A program made the translations under genes and the position numbers. Of a stretch of 14,425 nt of DNA, positions 1 through 9,171 are shown one piece after another. The DNA comes from Planoprotostelium fungivorum (Eukaryota > Evosea > Variosea > Cavosteliida > Cavosteliaceae). Position 1 is the stretch's first letter. Every line of letters begins with the position of its first letter. The notes below the pieces were generated by a model, which was not told the DNA's origin, ran no database searches, and was given only the letters and a program-made list of their open reading frames with translations. The DNA is taken from positions 1 through 14,425 of the forward strand of contig MDYQ01000387.1 in the NCBI GenBank assembly GCA_003024175.1, in the 5' to 3' direction.

Positions 1-1795
1 AGTGCCAGAGCTCCTGATATGGAGGCCAGATAATTCATCGATTTTTCGAGGACCTACGTACGGTGAGGGGGAGAAATGGGGTAATTACGTACGAGGGGCA
101 GACTGGAGCCCAAAAGATTGAACCATCGAGGTGCCAGCTCTTCCATCGAAACTTCCCGCCTTCAGTCATCATTCAAATTTCAAACGATCACCTTCCCGCC
201 ACAAAGACAGGGGATTTCCTTGGAATGGAAAACTTCCTCTGTCCGTCGAAATCTTCATGAAAACTCCATCCTCCTTGTCTAGCACGGGTTGTACCGCAAT
301 CAATTCACTCTTATCACTGCACAGAGCGTGTCGCTGAATGCACGGTAGGTCACTCGAAGGACAGCAGTACTCTTTCGTGTTTTCCAAGAATGTCTTAGCC
401 GAGCCACACAACCTCTACCACCGTATGACTACTTCACTTCATCTGTTGGCTCACCTGATGTTGGACTCCGTCTACAACGAAACACTGTGCTCCCGGTCGA
501 GGATGTTCACAGCAGTCATCGCTGAAATTTCCGTAGCGAGTGATGATGGAGTGAGGTAAGCACATGTAAGAAGACGAGTAGCTGTCTGACATGAGATAGC
601 CAACACTCTCCCTGTAGGATTTCTTTCCAATCAGAGGGTATTCAGAAATACTGAATAGATTTCACTCGTCTACAACGATGTAGATCGACTCACGAGTGTA
701 CGATATCTCCCACTCTGAGATGATTCGAGAAGGGAGTACCCTTTACGTGTCAGTGAAATTTCGTAGAGATTTCGCACCGGCGTCAGCTGGGTGATGATCA
801 AACCGTGCGGCACACGGTAGTAAGCGAGAGAGAGGAAGAGAGGAAGGCAAGACCACAGAATGTAAGCCAACAGTGCCAGCACTGCATTGTGCCACGCTCC
901 CGCACAGACAATCTTGATCTGTTGGACCACGGAGGGTGGCTAACATAGTAAGAAATGTCGACTATGGAAGACTGTGCTGTACACAGAGTCAACGTTCTTA
1001 CCTGGCGCCTGCCTCTCGTGACGACATCACCGGCATCATCATCTTCATCGTCTTTCAATTGAACGAAGGCACCAGGATAAGCTAAGAAGAGAAACATTCC
1101 GAAGCTCTTCACTTCTACCTGCGCATGAGATGAGTTGTCGTTCGTGAGATGGAGTGATGAGATCACCTTCTCGACTACGGCAGCGAGAGCGTGACCTGCT
1201 TCGTGGATGATGCCAGATAACATGAGAGAACCGAAGAAGTAGAAAATCTGACTGAACGGAAGGTTCACTCCGGGGATCTATAGAGTGTCATTTAGAAGAT
1301 GGATCGTGATGGAGTGACAACTCACAATGGGGGTCAACATGGTAGCTGAAGGAGTGGCATCGTTTCGTGAGATGAACATTTTTAAGAGATTCCAGACGAG
1401 AAAGAGGAAGGAGCAGAGACAACTGAGGAGCCCGAAATGAGAACCGATGGTGAACCACCGTGAGAGGAAATGGCGATGTATGTGACCAGTCTTCTCGAAG
1501 AAAGGGTTGAGCGATTTCGATTCCCACCACAGTGCTGTGTGATGGTAAGATTGGATGATGTGATGTGATTACCTCCAGGAGAGATAGAGAACCCATTGCG
1601 AGACAGCGTCTCACGCCAATTGATGTGATTCTGAAAGAATCATCAATCTGTTATACCGCATGTTTGAATCGTCACTTGAATGTAGAAGTGATTGAGTAGA
1701 TAAATGCCGCTCCAAAAGAGGACCAGAAGGGCTAGTGGGACTGCCAACGTCATGAGGCAGCCCGATGTATGAAGTTCTACAACTTGGCGCCGCAT
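1..1795 (-). CDS. MBTPS2: Site-2 protease (membrane-bound transcription factor peptidase), 3' end truncated by window edge
   Basis: Intramembrane zinc metalloprotease that releases membrane-tethered transcription factors in the Golgi/ER. Exons (minus): 1795-1676, 1630-1573, 1534-1326, 1277-1002, 939-778, 740-694, 650-455, 414-192, 151-93, 53-<1; all nine introns are GT-AG, 37-62 nt, and phases agree. About 467 residues are present. Seen: an N-terminal membrane helix (LALLVLFWSGIYLL), the GFSISP segment, a second hydrophobic segment, then PGVNLP and the zinc site HEAGH (about residues 154-158), a WHN-containing membrane segment, a PDZ-like stretch (GTPFSNHLRVGDIVHS), a cysteine-rich lumenal region, and the LPLVLEKSMNYLAS segment that precedes the second metal ligand. 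That ligand motif (LDG) lies outside the window. An acidic KDDEDDD insert follows the catalytic helix. The start is uncertain: in-frame ATGs also occur at 1894 and 1753. It diverges from the GCP4 gene. Confidence 0.93.
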
Positions 1796-1905
1796 TTTGC
1801 CGCCATTGCGATCACACCCGTTCTTACACACCATCGACATCAACCTATCACGTAGTTCCTTTTGGTCACTATCCATCGTAATACCGTTCATCATTCAAAC
1901 AACGA

Positions 1906-1916
1906 TTTTGGCGGGA
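1906..1916. promoter_or_regulatory. E2F-like site in the shared S2P/GCP4 promoter
   Basis: TTTTGGCGGGA matches the E2F/DP consensus. It lies 30 bp upstream of the GCP4 start codon and about 110 bp upstream of the chosen S2P start, in the only DNA separating the two divergent genes. A role in cell-cycle-linked expression of the gamma-tubulin complex gene is inferred from motif and position only. Confidence 0.4.
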
Positions 1917-1945
1917 GGACAGCATATCAACCTTGGACCTCCATC

Positions 1946-4369
1946 ATGTTCGAAGAATTACTCGGAGCCCTCATGGGATTTGTGGGAGATCGAGGAGGTA
2001 ACTTATTCTGTGCGGTCTGCGAGGATGGAAAGCTGAAGACATTCCGTCTGTCACCAGACGTGGATTTTCTCGACTCTGAGAGGATCATGATCGACCGCAT
2101 TGTCTCGATCGGTGCTCTATCCCGTCTCATTTCAGATTGGTGCCAACACACATCAAGGACGTCTTTAGAGGGTGGACTCTATCTCACAGCCCTCCGTGAC
2201 GGAATGAGGTCGATTCTGAGTGAATACTATCAAGCTTTGGACGAGATCGATCAGAGATACAAGGAGAGAGGAAGTGAGAGCGTACCACCCGTTTACATCT
2301 ATAATCACATCAGAGAGGTAATGTTCAATTTCATCTTCGAAATCATCGATCCAGCACGATGACCATCGTTCCATCCTCTTCGATCGGTCTCCTTCTTAGA
2401 CCTTTCGCCTTCTATCCTCATCGGTCGAGTGTGACATCAGATCGCTCATCGATCACAGCACGAGAGTCTATTTCACCTCTGTTGGAAGATCATCCTTCTC
2501 ATCGATGGCACCCCCATCGTCCGTGGTACGAGACTATTGACTACCATCTATCAATTATTAGAGAGATGTGGTATTCCACAAGATAAGAGGTGACTTCATA
2601 CGTTCTCCACTCACATCACATTACGATCACGATCACGATCATCTTGACGATGATCATCTCCTGAACGTCTCTAGTTGCCTAGAAAGATTGTTCTACAAGA
2701 TGATGTCCGTGTTTCACCTGCAACTCTCTTCGTGGACCAACTATGGCATCCTTTCAGATCACTTCTGCGAATTCTTCATCAAGAGAAACCAAGATGTGAC
2801 GACTACAACGAGCCAATCGAAGAACAAGAACAAAGAGAGGACATCGTGGTATGCACATCAGCTGCTGGATGACATGGTACCTTGTTTTATTCCAATGAAA
2901 CTCGCTCACTCCATCCTCTTCCTCGGGAGATCAGCCAGGCTGCTCGGTGATCACGAAAAGTCGCAGATATCTGAGAGAAAACTCGAGGAAAACTCGACCG
3001 TTGGAGACAAGAATCAAATCCTGACCACTCTCTCCCTCGAGGCGGTCTGCTTGGTTCGAAGGTGAGAAATGGCCGTCTCCCGTTCAGTACGATGATCCAT
3101 TGAAATGCGGAAAGATTCGACCTGCAGACCTTCGAGAGAGTCATCGATAAGATATACCATCACAAGTCGAAACAGCTGTGGTCACTTCTGACCCACACTT
3201 CCTCTCTCACTTTACACATTGATGTAAGTGTATAAGTCAATATTTCGTCTCACATTTTTCATCTTACATTTTCATTTTATTTACAATCTAAAATGTGGAA
3301 TTGAAATGACTGACTATGAGATAGGCCATGCGAGATTATTTCTTGTTATTCAGAGGAGACTTCTACCAGAGATTCTTAGAAGATTCACGAGAGATGATGT
3401 CTCTACCTCCCAAGAACAGCGCACAGCACGACATCCAGATGAAATTTCAACAGGCGGCTGTGTCTACAACGGCTGGAAACGATCCGTCGTTCCAGAATAT
3501 CTCCGTGCATTTCGAGATGCCAAAGACGAAGGGAAGCATCGTCCACGCTTGGTTGAACGTATCACTCAAGGTATCTACACCGTTGTAGATGAAAGTCTGA
3601 ATCGATGCAGTATAATATGGGATGGCCTCTGGAATTATTATTCACAGAACAGATCATGCAGGAGTGAGTGGAAATGATTTTATTTCATTTTATTTATGGT
3701 ATGTAGGTACAATGCATTGTTTCGATTCTTTCTATTGATGAAGAGAGTTCAGACCGATCTGAATGGAGTCTGGTTGAAATTCAAAAATGCCGGAGGAAAG
3801 GGGTGAGTCCATCTACATCGTGAGAGATTCTGACTTTGAAAGTTCACCGCGAATTCCCGTCAACCTATGGACCATCCGCCGCACCATGTCGTACGTCGTG
3901 GACAAACTCGTCTACTACTTTCACGTAAGGAAATCTCATCGAAATTTCACATCTGACAGCTGTACAGGTCGACGTCATCGAAGCTCATCACACTACCCTG
4001 ATGAACCAATTTTCGGCGGATTCTCGCGGAGATTTCGATACCGTACAGGCGGCCGTTCGACACTTCTTGTCAACGTGTACCTTTCAGTGTTTCTTACGAT
4101 TAGAGCCACTCCAGCAGATTCTCCACAGCTGTCTTCAGTTCTGTGACATCTTTTTAAACGAGAGAGTGGAAGCCATGGCTGTCAAGATCAAGCCGGTAGA
4201 GGCGGTGAGATGAGAAGATGAGAAGATGTGATCTGATGAGAAGGTGCAGGAGTTTGAACGGCAGAGATCGTTGTTTTATGATATGCTGCTGGGATACAAA
4301 GGACACAAGGGATCTTCACATCAGCTACCGTATCTCATCATGTCTTTGGATAAAAATAATTCTGTGTAA
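1946..4369 (+). CDS. TUBGCP4: Gamma-tubulin complex component 4 (GCP4) homologue
   Basis: Structural subunit of the gamma-tubulin ring complex that nucleates microtubules at centrosome-like organizing centres. Exons: 1946-2317, 2459-2589, 2675-3061, 3115-3223, 3325-3570, 3611-3663, 3707-3802, 3843-3924, 3968-4204, 4244-4369; 612 residues, slightly shorter than animal GCP4. The spliced protein follows GCP4 end to end: N-terminal MFEELLGALMGF, the GTPIVRGTRLL segment, QLSSWTNYGILSDHFCEFFIK (GRIP1 region), an I-P-x-x-x-A-x-x-I-L-F block, FERVIDKI, FRGDFYQRFLED, then GRIP2 with YNMGWPLELLFT, YNALFRFFLLMKRVQ, and VDKLVYYFHVDVIE. The C-terminus (FERQRSLFYDMLL) matches the family end. The start at 1946 gives the expected MxxELLxAL N-terminus; an upstream in-frame ATG at 1862 would add unrelated residues and overlap the E2F-like site. 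Four introns exceed 50 nt (141, 85, 53, 101 nt), more than in neighbouring genes. Confidence 0.95.
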
Positions 4370-4386
4370 ATGGATCGTGAAGAAGG

Positions 4387-4419
4387 CACGTCGTCAGATC
4401 TTTATATCTGATCGTCGTG
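4387..4419. repeat. Imperfect inverted repeat (hairpin) downstream of GCP4
   Basis: CACG at 4387-4390 pairs with CGTG at 4416-4419 and TCAGAT-type sequence at 4394-4399 pairs with 4406-4411, with one mismatch and one bulge and a six-base loop. It lies 18 bp after the GCP4 stop, so it would fall in the 3' UTR. A role in transcript end formation is only a guess. Confidence 0.4.
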
Positions 4420-4524
4420 TCATCGCTGGCCTGATGGAATCTTTTATTCTGAATTAATCCGCATTTTATTCTGAGAGGACTTTCTCATCTTCACTGCGGC
4501 GTTGATGATACATTACTATCCGTC

Positions 4525-4545
4525 GTAGCTGTAGCTGTAGCTGTA
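4525..4545. repeat. GTAGCT tandem repeat, 3.5 units
   Basis: Three perfect GTAGCT units followed by GTA. A short microsatellite in the convergent intergenic region with no coding role seen. Confidence 0.75.
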
Positions 4546-4664
4546 TTAGTCCTTGATATCCTCTGTTTCTCCCTGCCATCGATTTTCTTCATATACATCT
4601 TTGAATGGAAATATGGTGATCCAGCTTTCCGCTAAAAGAAATCTCGTATTCAGATGATTGAGAT

Positions 4665-4859
4665 ATGTCGGGTGCCCAGATTGACAATCTACATTCCGCG
4701 GCTTCAATAGATTGCATTCCACAGCCTGAGCCTGAGCCAGAGCCAGAGCCAGATTCTTCGAAAGCGGCCAACTGGCCTCAGTTATCTTTCAATGACGAAA
4801 TGAGATCGAGGAAAGATGGGTTGATGAGAAGACGTAATGTCTTTTGTATGACGAGTTGA
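4665..4859 (+). CDS. Doubtful small ORF with Pro-Glu repeat
   Basis: A 64-codon open frame starting MSGAQIDNLHSAAS and containing PEPEPEPEPD, encoded by the hexanucleotide repeat at 4725-4754. No domain, signal peptide or membrane segment is visible. A GTAATG donor-like site at about 4833 could splice it to further sequence, but no convincing downstream exon was found. The opposite strand of the repeat also gives an open frame (Gly-Ser repeats), so the repeat itself favours openness in both directions. It may be noncoding. Confidence 0.2.
   Translation: MSGAQIDNLHSAASIDCIPQPEPEPEPEPDSSKAANWPQLSFNDEMRSRKDGLMRRRNVFCMTS
4725..4754. repeat. CCWGAG hexanucleotide repeat, five units
   Basis: Two CCTGAG units, then two CCAGAG units and a final CCAGAT. 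Read on the plus strand it gives a Pro-Glu run ending in Pro-Asp; read on the minus strand it gives Ser-Gly. Confidence 0.8.
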
Positions 4860-5021
4860 TTGAGTGATATTCTGCTATGCTGACGTTAATATGTGTTCAC
4901 GTCATCATCGTGAAACACCAACATCCACACACCACAGCACTCGTTACCCTGCCATTCTAGAAAAGGAAACGAAATTCCATCGCTGCTGCCCATCGAAAAG
5001 GACATCATTCCGTTTATTGTT

Positions 5022-7675
5022 CTAAAGGGACAATGACACGAGCAGAGCGACACAGATAAAGATGGCAGAGGAGGACAAGAGATGACCTCCACTGGGCAAA
5101 GCTGTAGTGCCTATGTCGTGATCGGCAGTAGTTCGCGTGATATCCTGCGTGATGTTCTGTACGGTAGTCTGCGAGGTGGTCTGCAAGATAGTCGAACGGC
5201 TGGTTGTAGTTGAAGGGGGTGCAGAAGCGATGTGATTGAGTGACCAGATACTGCAAGTGCCGAGGGCATCGTCGGTGAGAGTGATGTTCAGCGCGGGGTT
5301 ACAGTTATTGTTGAGTACCTTCCAGCCACAGACCGAGTTGTAGATGGAGTATCTCAGATCGTCTAATCCAGTGTTGATCATGAACCATCTACAGGTGAAT
5401 CAGATGAAATCCACGATGAAAGATGATGGAGAATTAACGAACCTCTGGTTGTTCTGTCCGCTCTTGGGTTCCAGAGAGACCAACGAGCAGTTGACGTTGC
5501 TTGTCGTCAGATATAATCCGGTAGACTGTACACGTCAGATGTGTCACTCGCCATCATCTGAATAAGCATCTCACGTTGTGTCTGAGGCTGCCAAAGTGGT
5601 CGCTGTCAGCCTGGAACAGCCACACGGGATTGACCCGTTGGACAACACTCAACTGCACTCCTTGTTCGACGGATCCATTTCGATAGCCGATGCTGACGTC
5701 ACGTCAGCTGTCATTCAACAGTCGTCTCACCCATAACCATAATTGATGTGCTCAATGGTGTAATAACCATCAGATGGAAAGAGAGATGGTGCTTGACTCT
5801 GATATGGAAGCGTGGGATAGTTGGCTGCGTTGTACAGCACCATGGGCGGTATGTCTTCCCATGCATATCTGCGTGTCATCGATATCACGCCAGAGAGTCA
5901 GAAGACAACGCACCTCCAGCCAGTGTAAGAAGAGTTGACAGGAATGGCAGTGGACAGCACAAGCATGCCGTTCTGCAGCGAGTACTGCTGCACTGCGATC
6001 CACTTTGTGGGCACAGCTGCGGCTCCGGCGATCTGCACAGAGATCTCAAAGAGGTTACTGCAGTATGCAGAGATCTCAGGGTCCGAACAGTTGATTTTTC
6101 GGATGGTCAAACCTGAAACCACGGATGAATTTCTATTCTACAATGCGGCATTCACATACCTTGTGACGTCTGATCGGTGACGAAGCTGATAGTCAGTGTG
6201 ATGTTCACCGCGGAGTTATTTGCGATAGTCTTCACGCTTTCGACCTTGTTGAATGATGCTCCTATTTCTCTGTCATTCTACATCCTGCCATCGCTGTGCA
6301 TCTCACCTGCAGAGACGAGATTCTTGTTGTAGAGCTTGTTGAGCAGACCGTTCGATATTCTCAGTCCAATCGGCTCTTTGTTTCTGGGATGGATGTTACC
6401 AAAAGTGGACAGCCTATCATCTGACGACGTCATCAGATCATCATCACGGTCGTCTCATCACTCACGCAGATCTGCCGCAGTATAGATGGACACGTTAGGT
6501 ACCGTGTCTGCTACGTTCTCCTCTGCTTGTCTCTGACCGCTCAGGGCCCGATAGTTACCAGAGGCCCAACCTGCCAGCTGTACGATGAACCACGGAAGAG
6601 AGTCATCGTAGCCAAAGTTGGCTCTCCATGATCGAACGAGATTGGCCAGCTGACAGTTGTAGACGCCAGCACCGTTCACATTCGATTCTCCTTGGTACCT
6701 GACCGCTTCGTCAGATCTCTTCATCTACAACAAGCCATACCAGATGATGGCAGCTATCCTCTGAGGTATGAATGGCGCAATGCGAGCGTTGTAGAGGGAG
6801 GAAAAGTTTGGAATATCGTACCCATAGCAGTTGCTCTGTGTTCCGGGTGGCGACCACAGTTCGATTCGAGTTCCTGAATCACGTTCATGCATTGACGATA
6901 TGAAGAATAAAATCGAATAAAATGTGATAAATGGATCCTGTACGTACCACCAACGGTTGCCTGGAGGAGTCCCAGTGGGATGCGAGACGTATTGTACGTG
7001 TTGAGAGCGGACAGATAACACCTGCCTTTCTTTCAGTGACGAGCGACACAGTTGTAGACTCACACGGCGGAAAAGCTGGAGAGAGCGGCCTTGCTGCTCA
7101 CCTGCCAGTTTCCATTGTAGTTGAGCAGAACTCTGTATGAAAATGAATTGAAAGACATCTGGGTGTGATGCGATGCTACCTGATGTCAGGGTAATTCGCT
7201 GCAGCGTTCAAGTAAGTTTCGTTGCTGAAGATCTGAGACATCTTGAATTCCATGTTGCTCTGTCCAGAACACAAGATGACATCACCAAAGAGGACGTTCT
7301 GTTCGCATCTGTGAGAATTTTCGAAACATCAGCGTCACTCACAATCAGCTGCTGCTGAGAAGAGCCACTATAGACGGTGATGCTGCATCACTATCAGATC
7401 GGAGGAGATCTCTACAAGTCGTTGACTCACTTATAAGGACCTCCGGCAGGTGTTGCAGGAAGAGAGTAGTTCCACGCTCCATTCGCACTCGCCGTAGCGG
7501 TTCCATTTCGACCGTTAAAGTTGACAATGATGGCAGCACCGGCGGTCAGTCCATTACCTGCCAAGATGGCTTGCTGAGGAGCGCGCTGCAAGACCATGTT
7601 GCTGGCATAGCCAGGCTGCAACAGAGCGCCACAGGCGGACAAGACGAGAGCGAGGAATAGAAGACCTCTCATCAT
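5022..7675 (-). CDS. Secreted sialate O-acetylesterase-like SGNH esterase with beta-trefoil-like domain and GPI-type tail
   Basis: Probably removes acetyl groups from an extracellular glycan. Exons (minus): 7675-7431, 7382-7343, 7298-7180, 7132-7064, 7021-6948, 6873-6741, 6698-6466, 6420-6307, 6261-6160, 6112-5914, 5868-5731, 5692-5575, 5525-5443, 5388-5022; 677 residues. Seen: a signal peptide (MMRGLLFLALVLSACGA); NVLFGDVILCSGQSNM with the likely nucleophile Ser109; FSAVCYL; VGGTRIELW; IIWYQGESN; NIHPRNK with the likely catalytic His315; and GWRYAWEDIP. These are the ordered blocks of the SASA/SIAE family. Residues about 495-600 add a QRW motif within LRHNSTGLYL...NNQRW, resembling a ricin-type beta-trefoil. 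A Thr/Ser-rich stretch then leads to a terminal hydrophobic tail (SSAIFICVALLVSLSL), as in GPI-anchored proteins. The exon 9 acceptor (6262) is the least certain. Intron 5442-5389 has an unusual GTTCGT donor. Amoebae commonly lack sialic acid, so the substrate may be another acetylated sugar. Confidence 0.88.
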
Positions 7676-7783
7676 CTCTGTTCGAAGATGCTGTGTGAGG
7701 TGATCCGATCGAGCGGAGGAGAGAATGAGAAGTAGTTCGCTAAACCCGCCTCGTGGTATGACATCCGAAACGTCTTAAAAATG

Positions 7784-7797
7784 TGTCGTTAGCGACA
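7784..7797. promoter_or_regulatory. 14-bp dyad upstream of the esterase
   Basis: TGTCGTTAGCGACA is self-complementary except for one central T/G pair. It sits about 110 bp upstream of the esterase start codon, a place and symmetry suited to a dimeric DNA-binding protein. No known consensus is claimed. Confidence 0.3.
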
Positions 7798-8011
7798 ATT
7801 AACGAATAGGTGAAGGGGTGATGTCATGTAATGTTCAGCGATGTAGGACTATGGTCATCCTGACGTGCACCAAATGGACTCACTCGTAATCACGAGCAGA
7901 GAGCGGTAGATGCGCTCGGGCAGTGTTGTGATTGGTGATGTGGAGTGATTCGACAATCAGATCGCATTAGTTCAAAATGCAGATGCCGAGAATCCAAACG
8001 CATCCGTCAGA

Positions 8012-8151
8012 CAGCTGATTTGGTTTTTCTGGTTGGTGTCCATGCATTTGGATCACTAATTTTTTTGTCGTGCATATTCCAGTAGTAGGGAGAGAAGTGA
8101 TCCATTCTCAATGCACCATTTGACTACCAACCGGAAAAACCGAATCAGCTG
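8012..8151. repeat. Long hairpin-forming inverted repeat (possible ncRNA precursor or MITE-like element)
   Basis: Positions 8012-8037 pair with 8151-8126 over 26 uninterrupted positions: 24 Watson-Crick pairs plus two T/G pairs that would be G-U in RNA (8021/8142 and 8030/8133). After a one-base bulge, 8038-8040 pair with 8124-8122. Further in, 8043-8048 pair with 8115-8110 and 8049-8057 with 8104-8096, leaving a loop of about 38 nt. In all, 44 pairs fall within 140 nt. It is outside any coding exon, about 120 bp upstream of the F-box start. No clear target-site duplication flanks it. It could be a foldback element, a small-RNA precursor or a structured 5' leader. Confidence 0.75.
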
Positions 8152-8269
8152 CAGGACGTGGAATAGAGAATAAATCGGGGGAAAGTGTTTGTATCATTGT
8201 ATATCGTCAAATTTCACGGCGATTCGGGACTTCCGCAATTTTCTCCGAGATCAGTCCACATCATCATCA

Positions 8270-9109
8270 ATGGACCCCTTCCTTCTTCTACCTTCAGAGA
8301 TGGCTATGCACGTGATATCTTGGCTATCTCCTCGAGACCTATCCACGTGAGCGGGGGGAGTGATTTCGTACTTCTGACGTAAATAGAGCGAGTGCTGTGT
8401 CGCAGCAGTGGGACATACTATGCAACGACCACAGAGTATGGGATAATGCATGTGAAGATCTGTGGAGGGACAAGGTGATATCAATCTCCTGTATGATGAC
8501 TTACCAACTGCAGCTCTATGTCCCTCCAAAGATTCGTGAGCTGAGGATCACTTCGCCCAAGGATGCTTACATCCAATCCATCGCCGATTCGAAACGAAAT
8601 CTTTGCACAGACGATGTGAGGTCAATCGCGACCGATCTACGCCATTAATACCGTATCAGGAGCTGTGTCACGATGCCTGGGAGTTTCATTTCAAAGAGAC
8701 CATGGGTCCACTCTCATTCAATCGTCCCAACATGTATCTCAAGTGAGCCTGATCTTCGCCTCTTGCACGTCTCACTCCCTGTAGATTCGAGAAACAAGGA
8801 GTAGTAAACATGACACCCGCCGAACGTGAAAATATAGGTAGATCCGTCACAGCCATCTGGAGGTGGGTCGAACTGCCACACAACGCAACAGATCTCTCTT
8901 CAGAAGGAAAGTGTCTGCAGGTGATGACGCCATGATCTCAAACGTCATCGTCATTCAACATCGAACAGGTAAATCGATATCCTCTGTGCTCCATCACGAG
9001 AAGGAAAGATTGGGGCTTTAAGATGCAGAATGATTGGGTCGAATTCTATTATCCTCCTCTTAAGAAGACGATCAAGGCAGAAGCTACGACAGCGTCGGCT
9101 GTACAATAA
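8270..9109 (+). CDS. F-box protein with a conserved C-terminal region
   Basis: Likely substrate-receptor subunit of an SCF (Skp1-cullin-F-box) ubiquitin ligase. Exons: 8270-8346, 8387-8474, 8514-8615, 8660-8742, 8785-8920, 8969-9109; 208 residues. The F-box occupies about residues 4-50: LLLPSEMAMHVISWLSPRDL, then ASAVSQQWDILCNDHRVW after the first intron. The rest (YVPPKIREL, SPKDAYIQSIADSKR, ELCHDAWEFHFK, then a tryptophan-rich end with RRKDWGFKMQNDWV) has the look of a conserved domain rather than LRR, WD40 or Kelch repeats; I cannot name it. The second intron (8475-8513) is 39 nt, a multiple of three without an in-frame stop, so retention would insert 13 residues. The stop codon lies inside an AATAAA signal. 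Confidence 0.87.
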
Positions 9110-9120
9110 AATAGAATAAA
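9105..9120 (+). terminator. Overlapping poly(A) signals at the F-box gene end
   Basis: Two AATAAA hexamers, at 9105-9110 and 9115-9120. The first contains the F-box stop codon TAA (9107-9109). With the next gene starting at 9172, the 3' UTR must be very short. Confidence 0.6.
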
Positions 9121-9124
9121 TCTT

Positions 9125-9132
9125 TGACGTCA
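9125..9132. promoter_or_regulatory. Palindromic CRE-type site upstream of the expansin gene
   Basis: TGACGTCA, the full CREB/ATF-type bZIP palindrome, lies 40 bp before the expansin start codon within a 62-bp intergenic space. The same octamer also occurs by intron ends (5694-5701, 13748-13755), so it is not unique to promoters here. Confidence 0.35.
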
Positions 9133-9171
9133 CGGTGTATACTGCGAATCTCGGGATAACCACATCGCAAG

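Larger units (their letters stand above)
4370..5021. other. Convergent intergenic region between GCP4 and the esterase
   Basis: About 650 bp between two genes that end toward each other. It holds a 3'-flank hairpin, a GTAGCT tandem repeat, a CCWGAG hexanucleotide repeat, one doubtful small plus-strand ORF, and, on the minus strand, an AATAAA at 5018-5013 three bases after the esterase stop. No other gene was recognised on either strand. Confidence 0.6.
7676..8269. other. Divergent promoter region between esterase and F-box gene
   Basis: Nearly 600 bp separating two genes transcribed away from each other. It contains a 14-bp dyad (7784-7797), a TGACGTG half-site near 7860, and a large hairpin (8012-8151). 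No open frame here looks like a gene; the 65-codon frame at 8185-8382 overlaps the F-box start in another frame. Confidence 0.6.

Noticed and set aside
798-1268. 156-codon continuous minus-strand open frame read as one protein
   Set aside because: Only its first part is S2P coding sequence; the rest reads through the intron 1001-940 and then continues in a frame different from the next exon.
2623-2640. GATCAC triple repeat as a regulatory site
   Set aside because: It is within a GCP4 intron, and similar GATCA/CATC-rich sequence is common in the local introns.
3228-3677. 149-codon plus-strand open frame
   Set aside because: It is a wrong-frame reading across GCP4 introns and exons; the true frame gives family motifs.
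4589-4771. Minus-strand open frame with Ser-Gly repeats
   Set aside because: Its openness comes from the hexanucleotide repeat, and no splice sites or domain support it.
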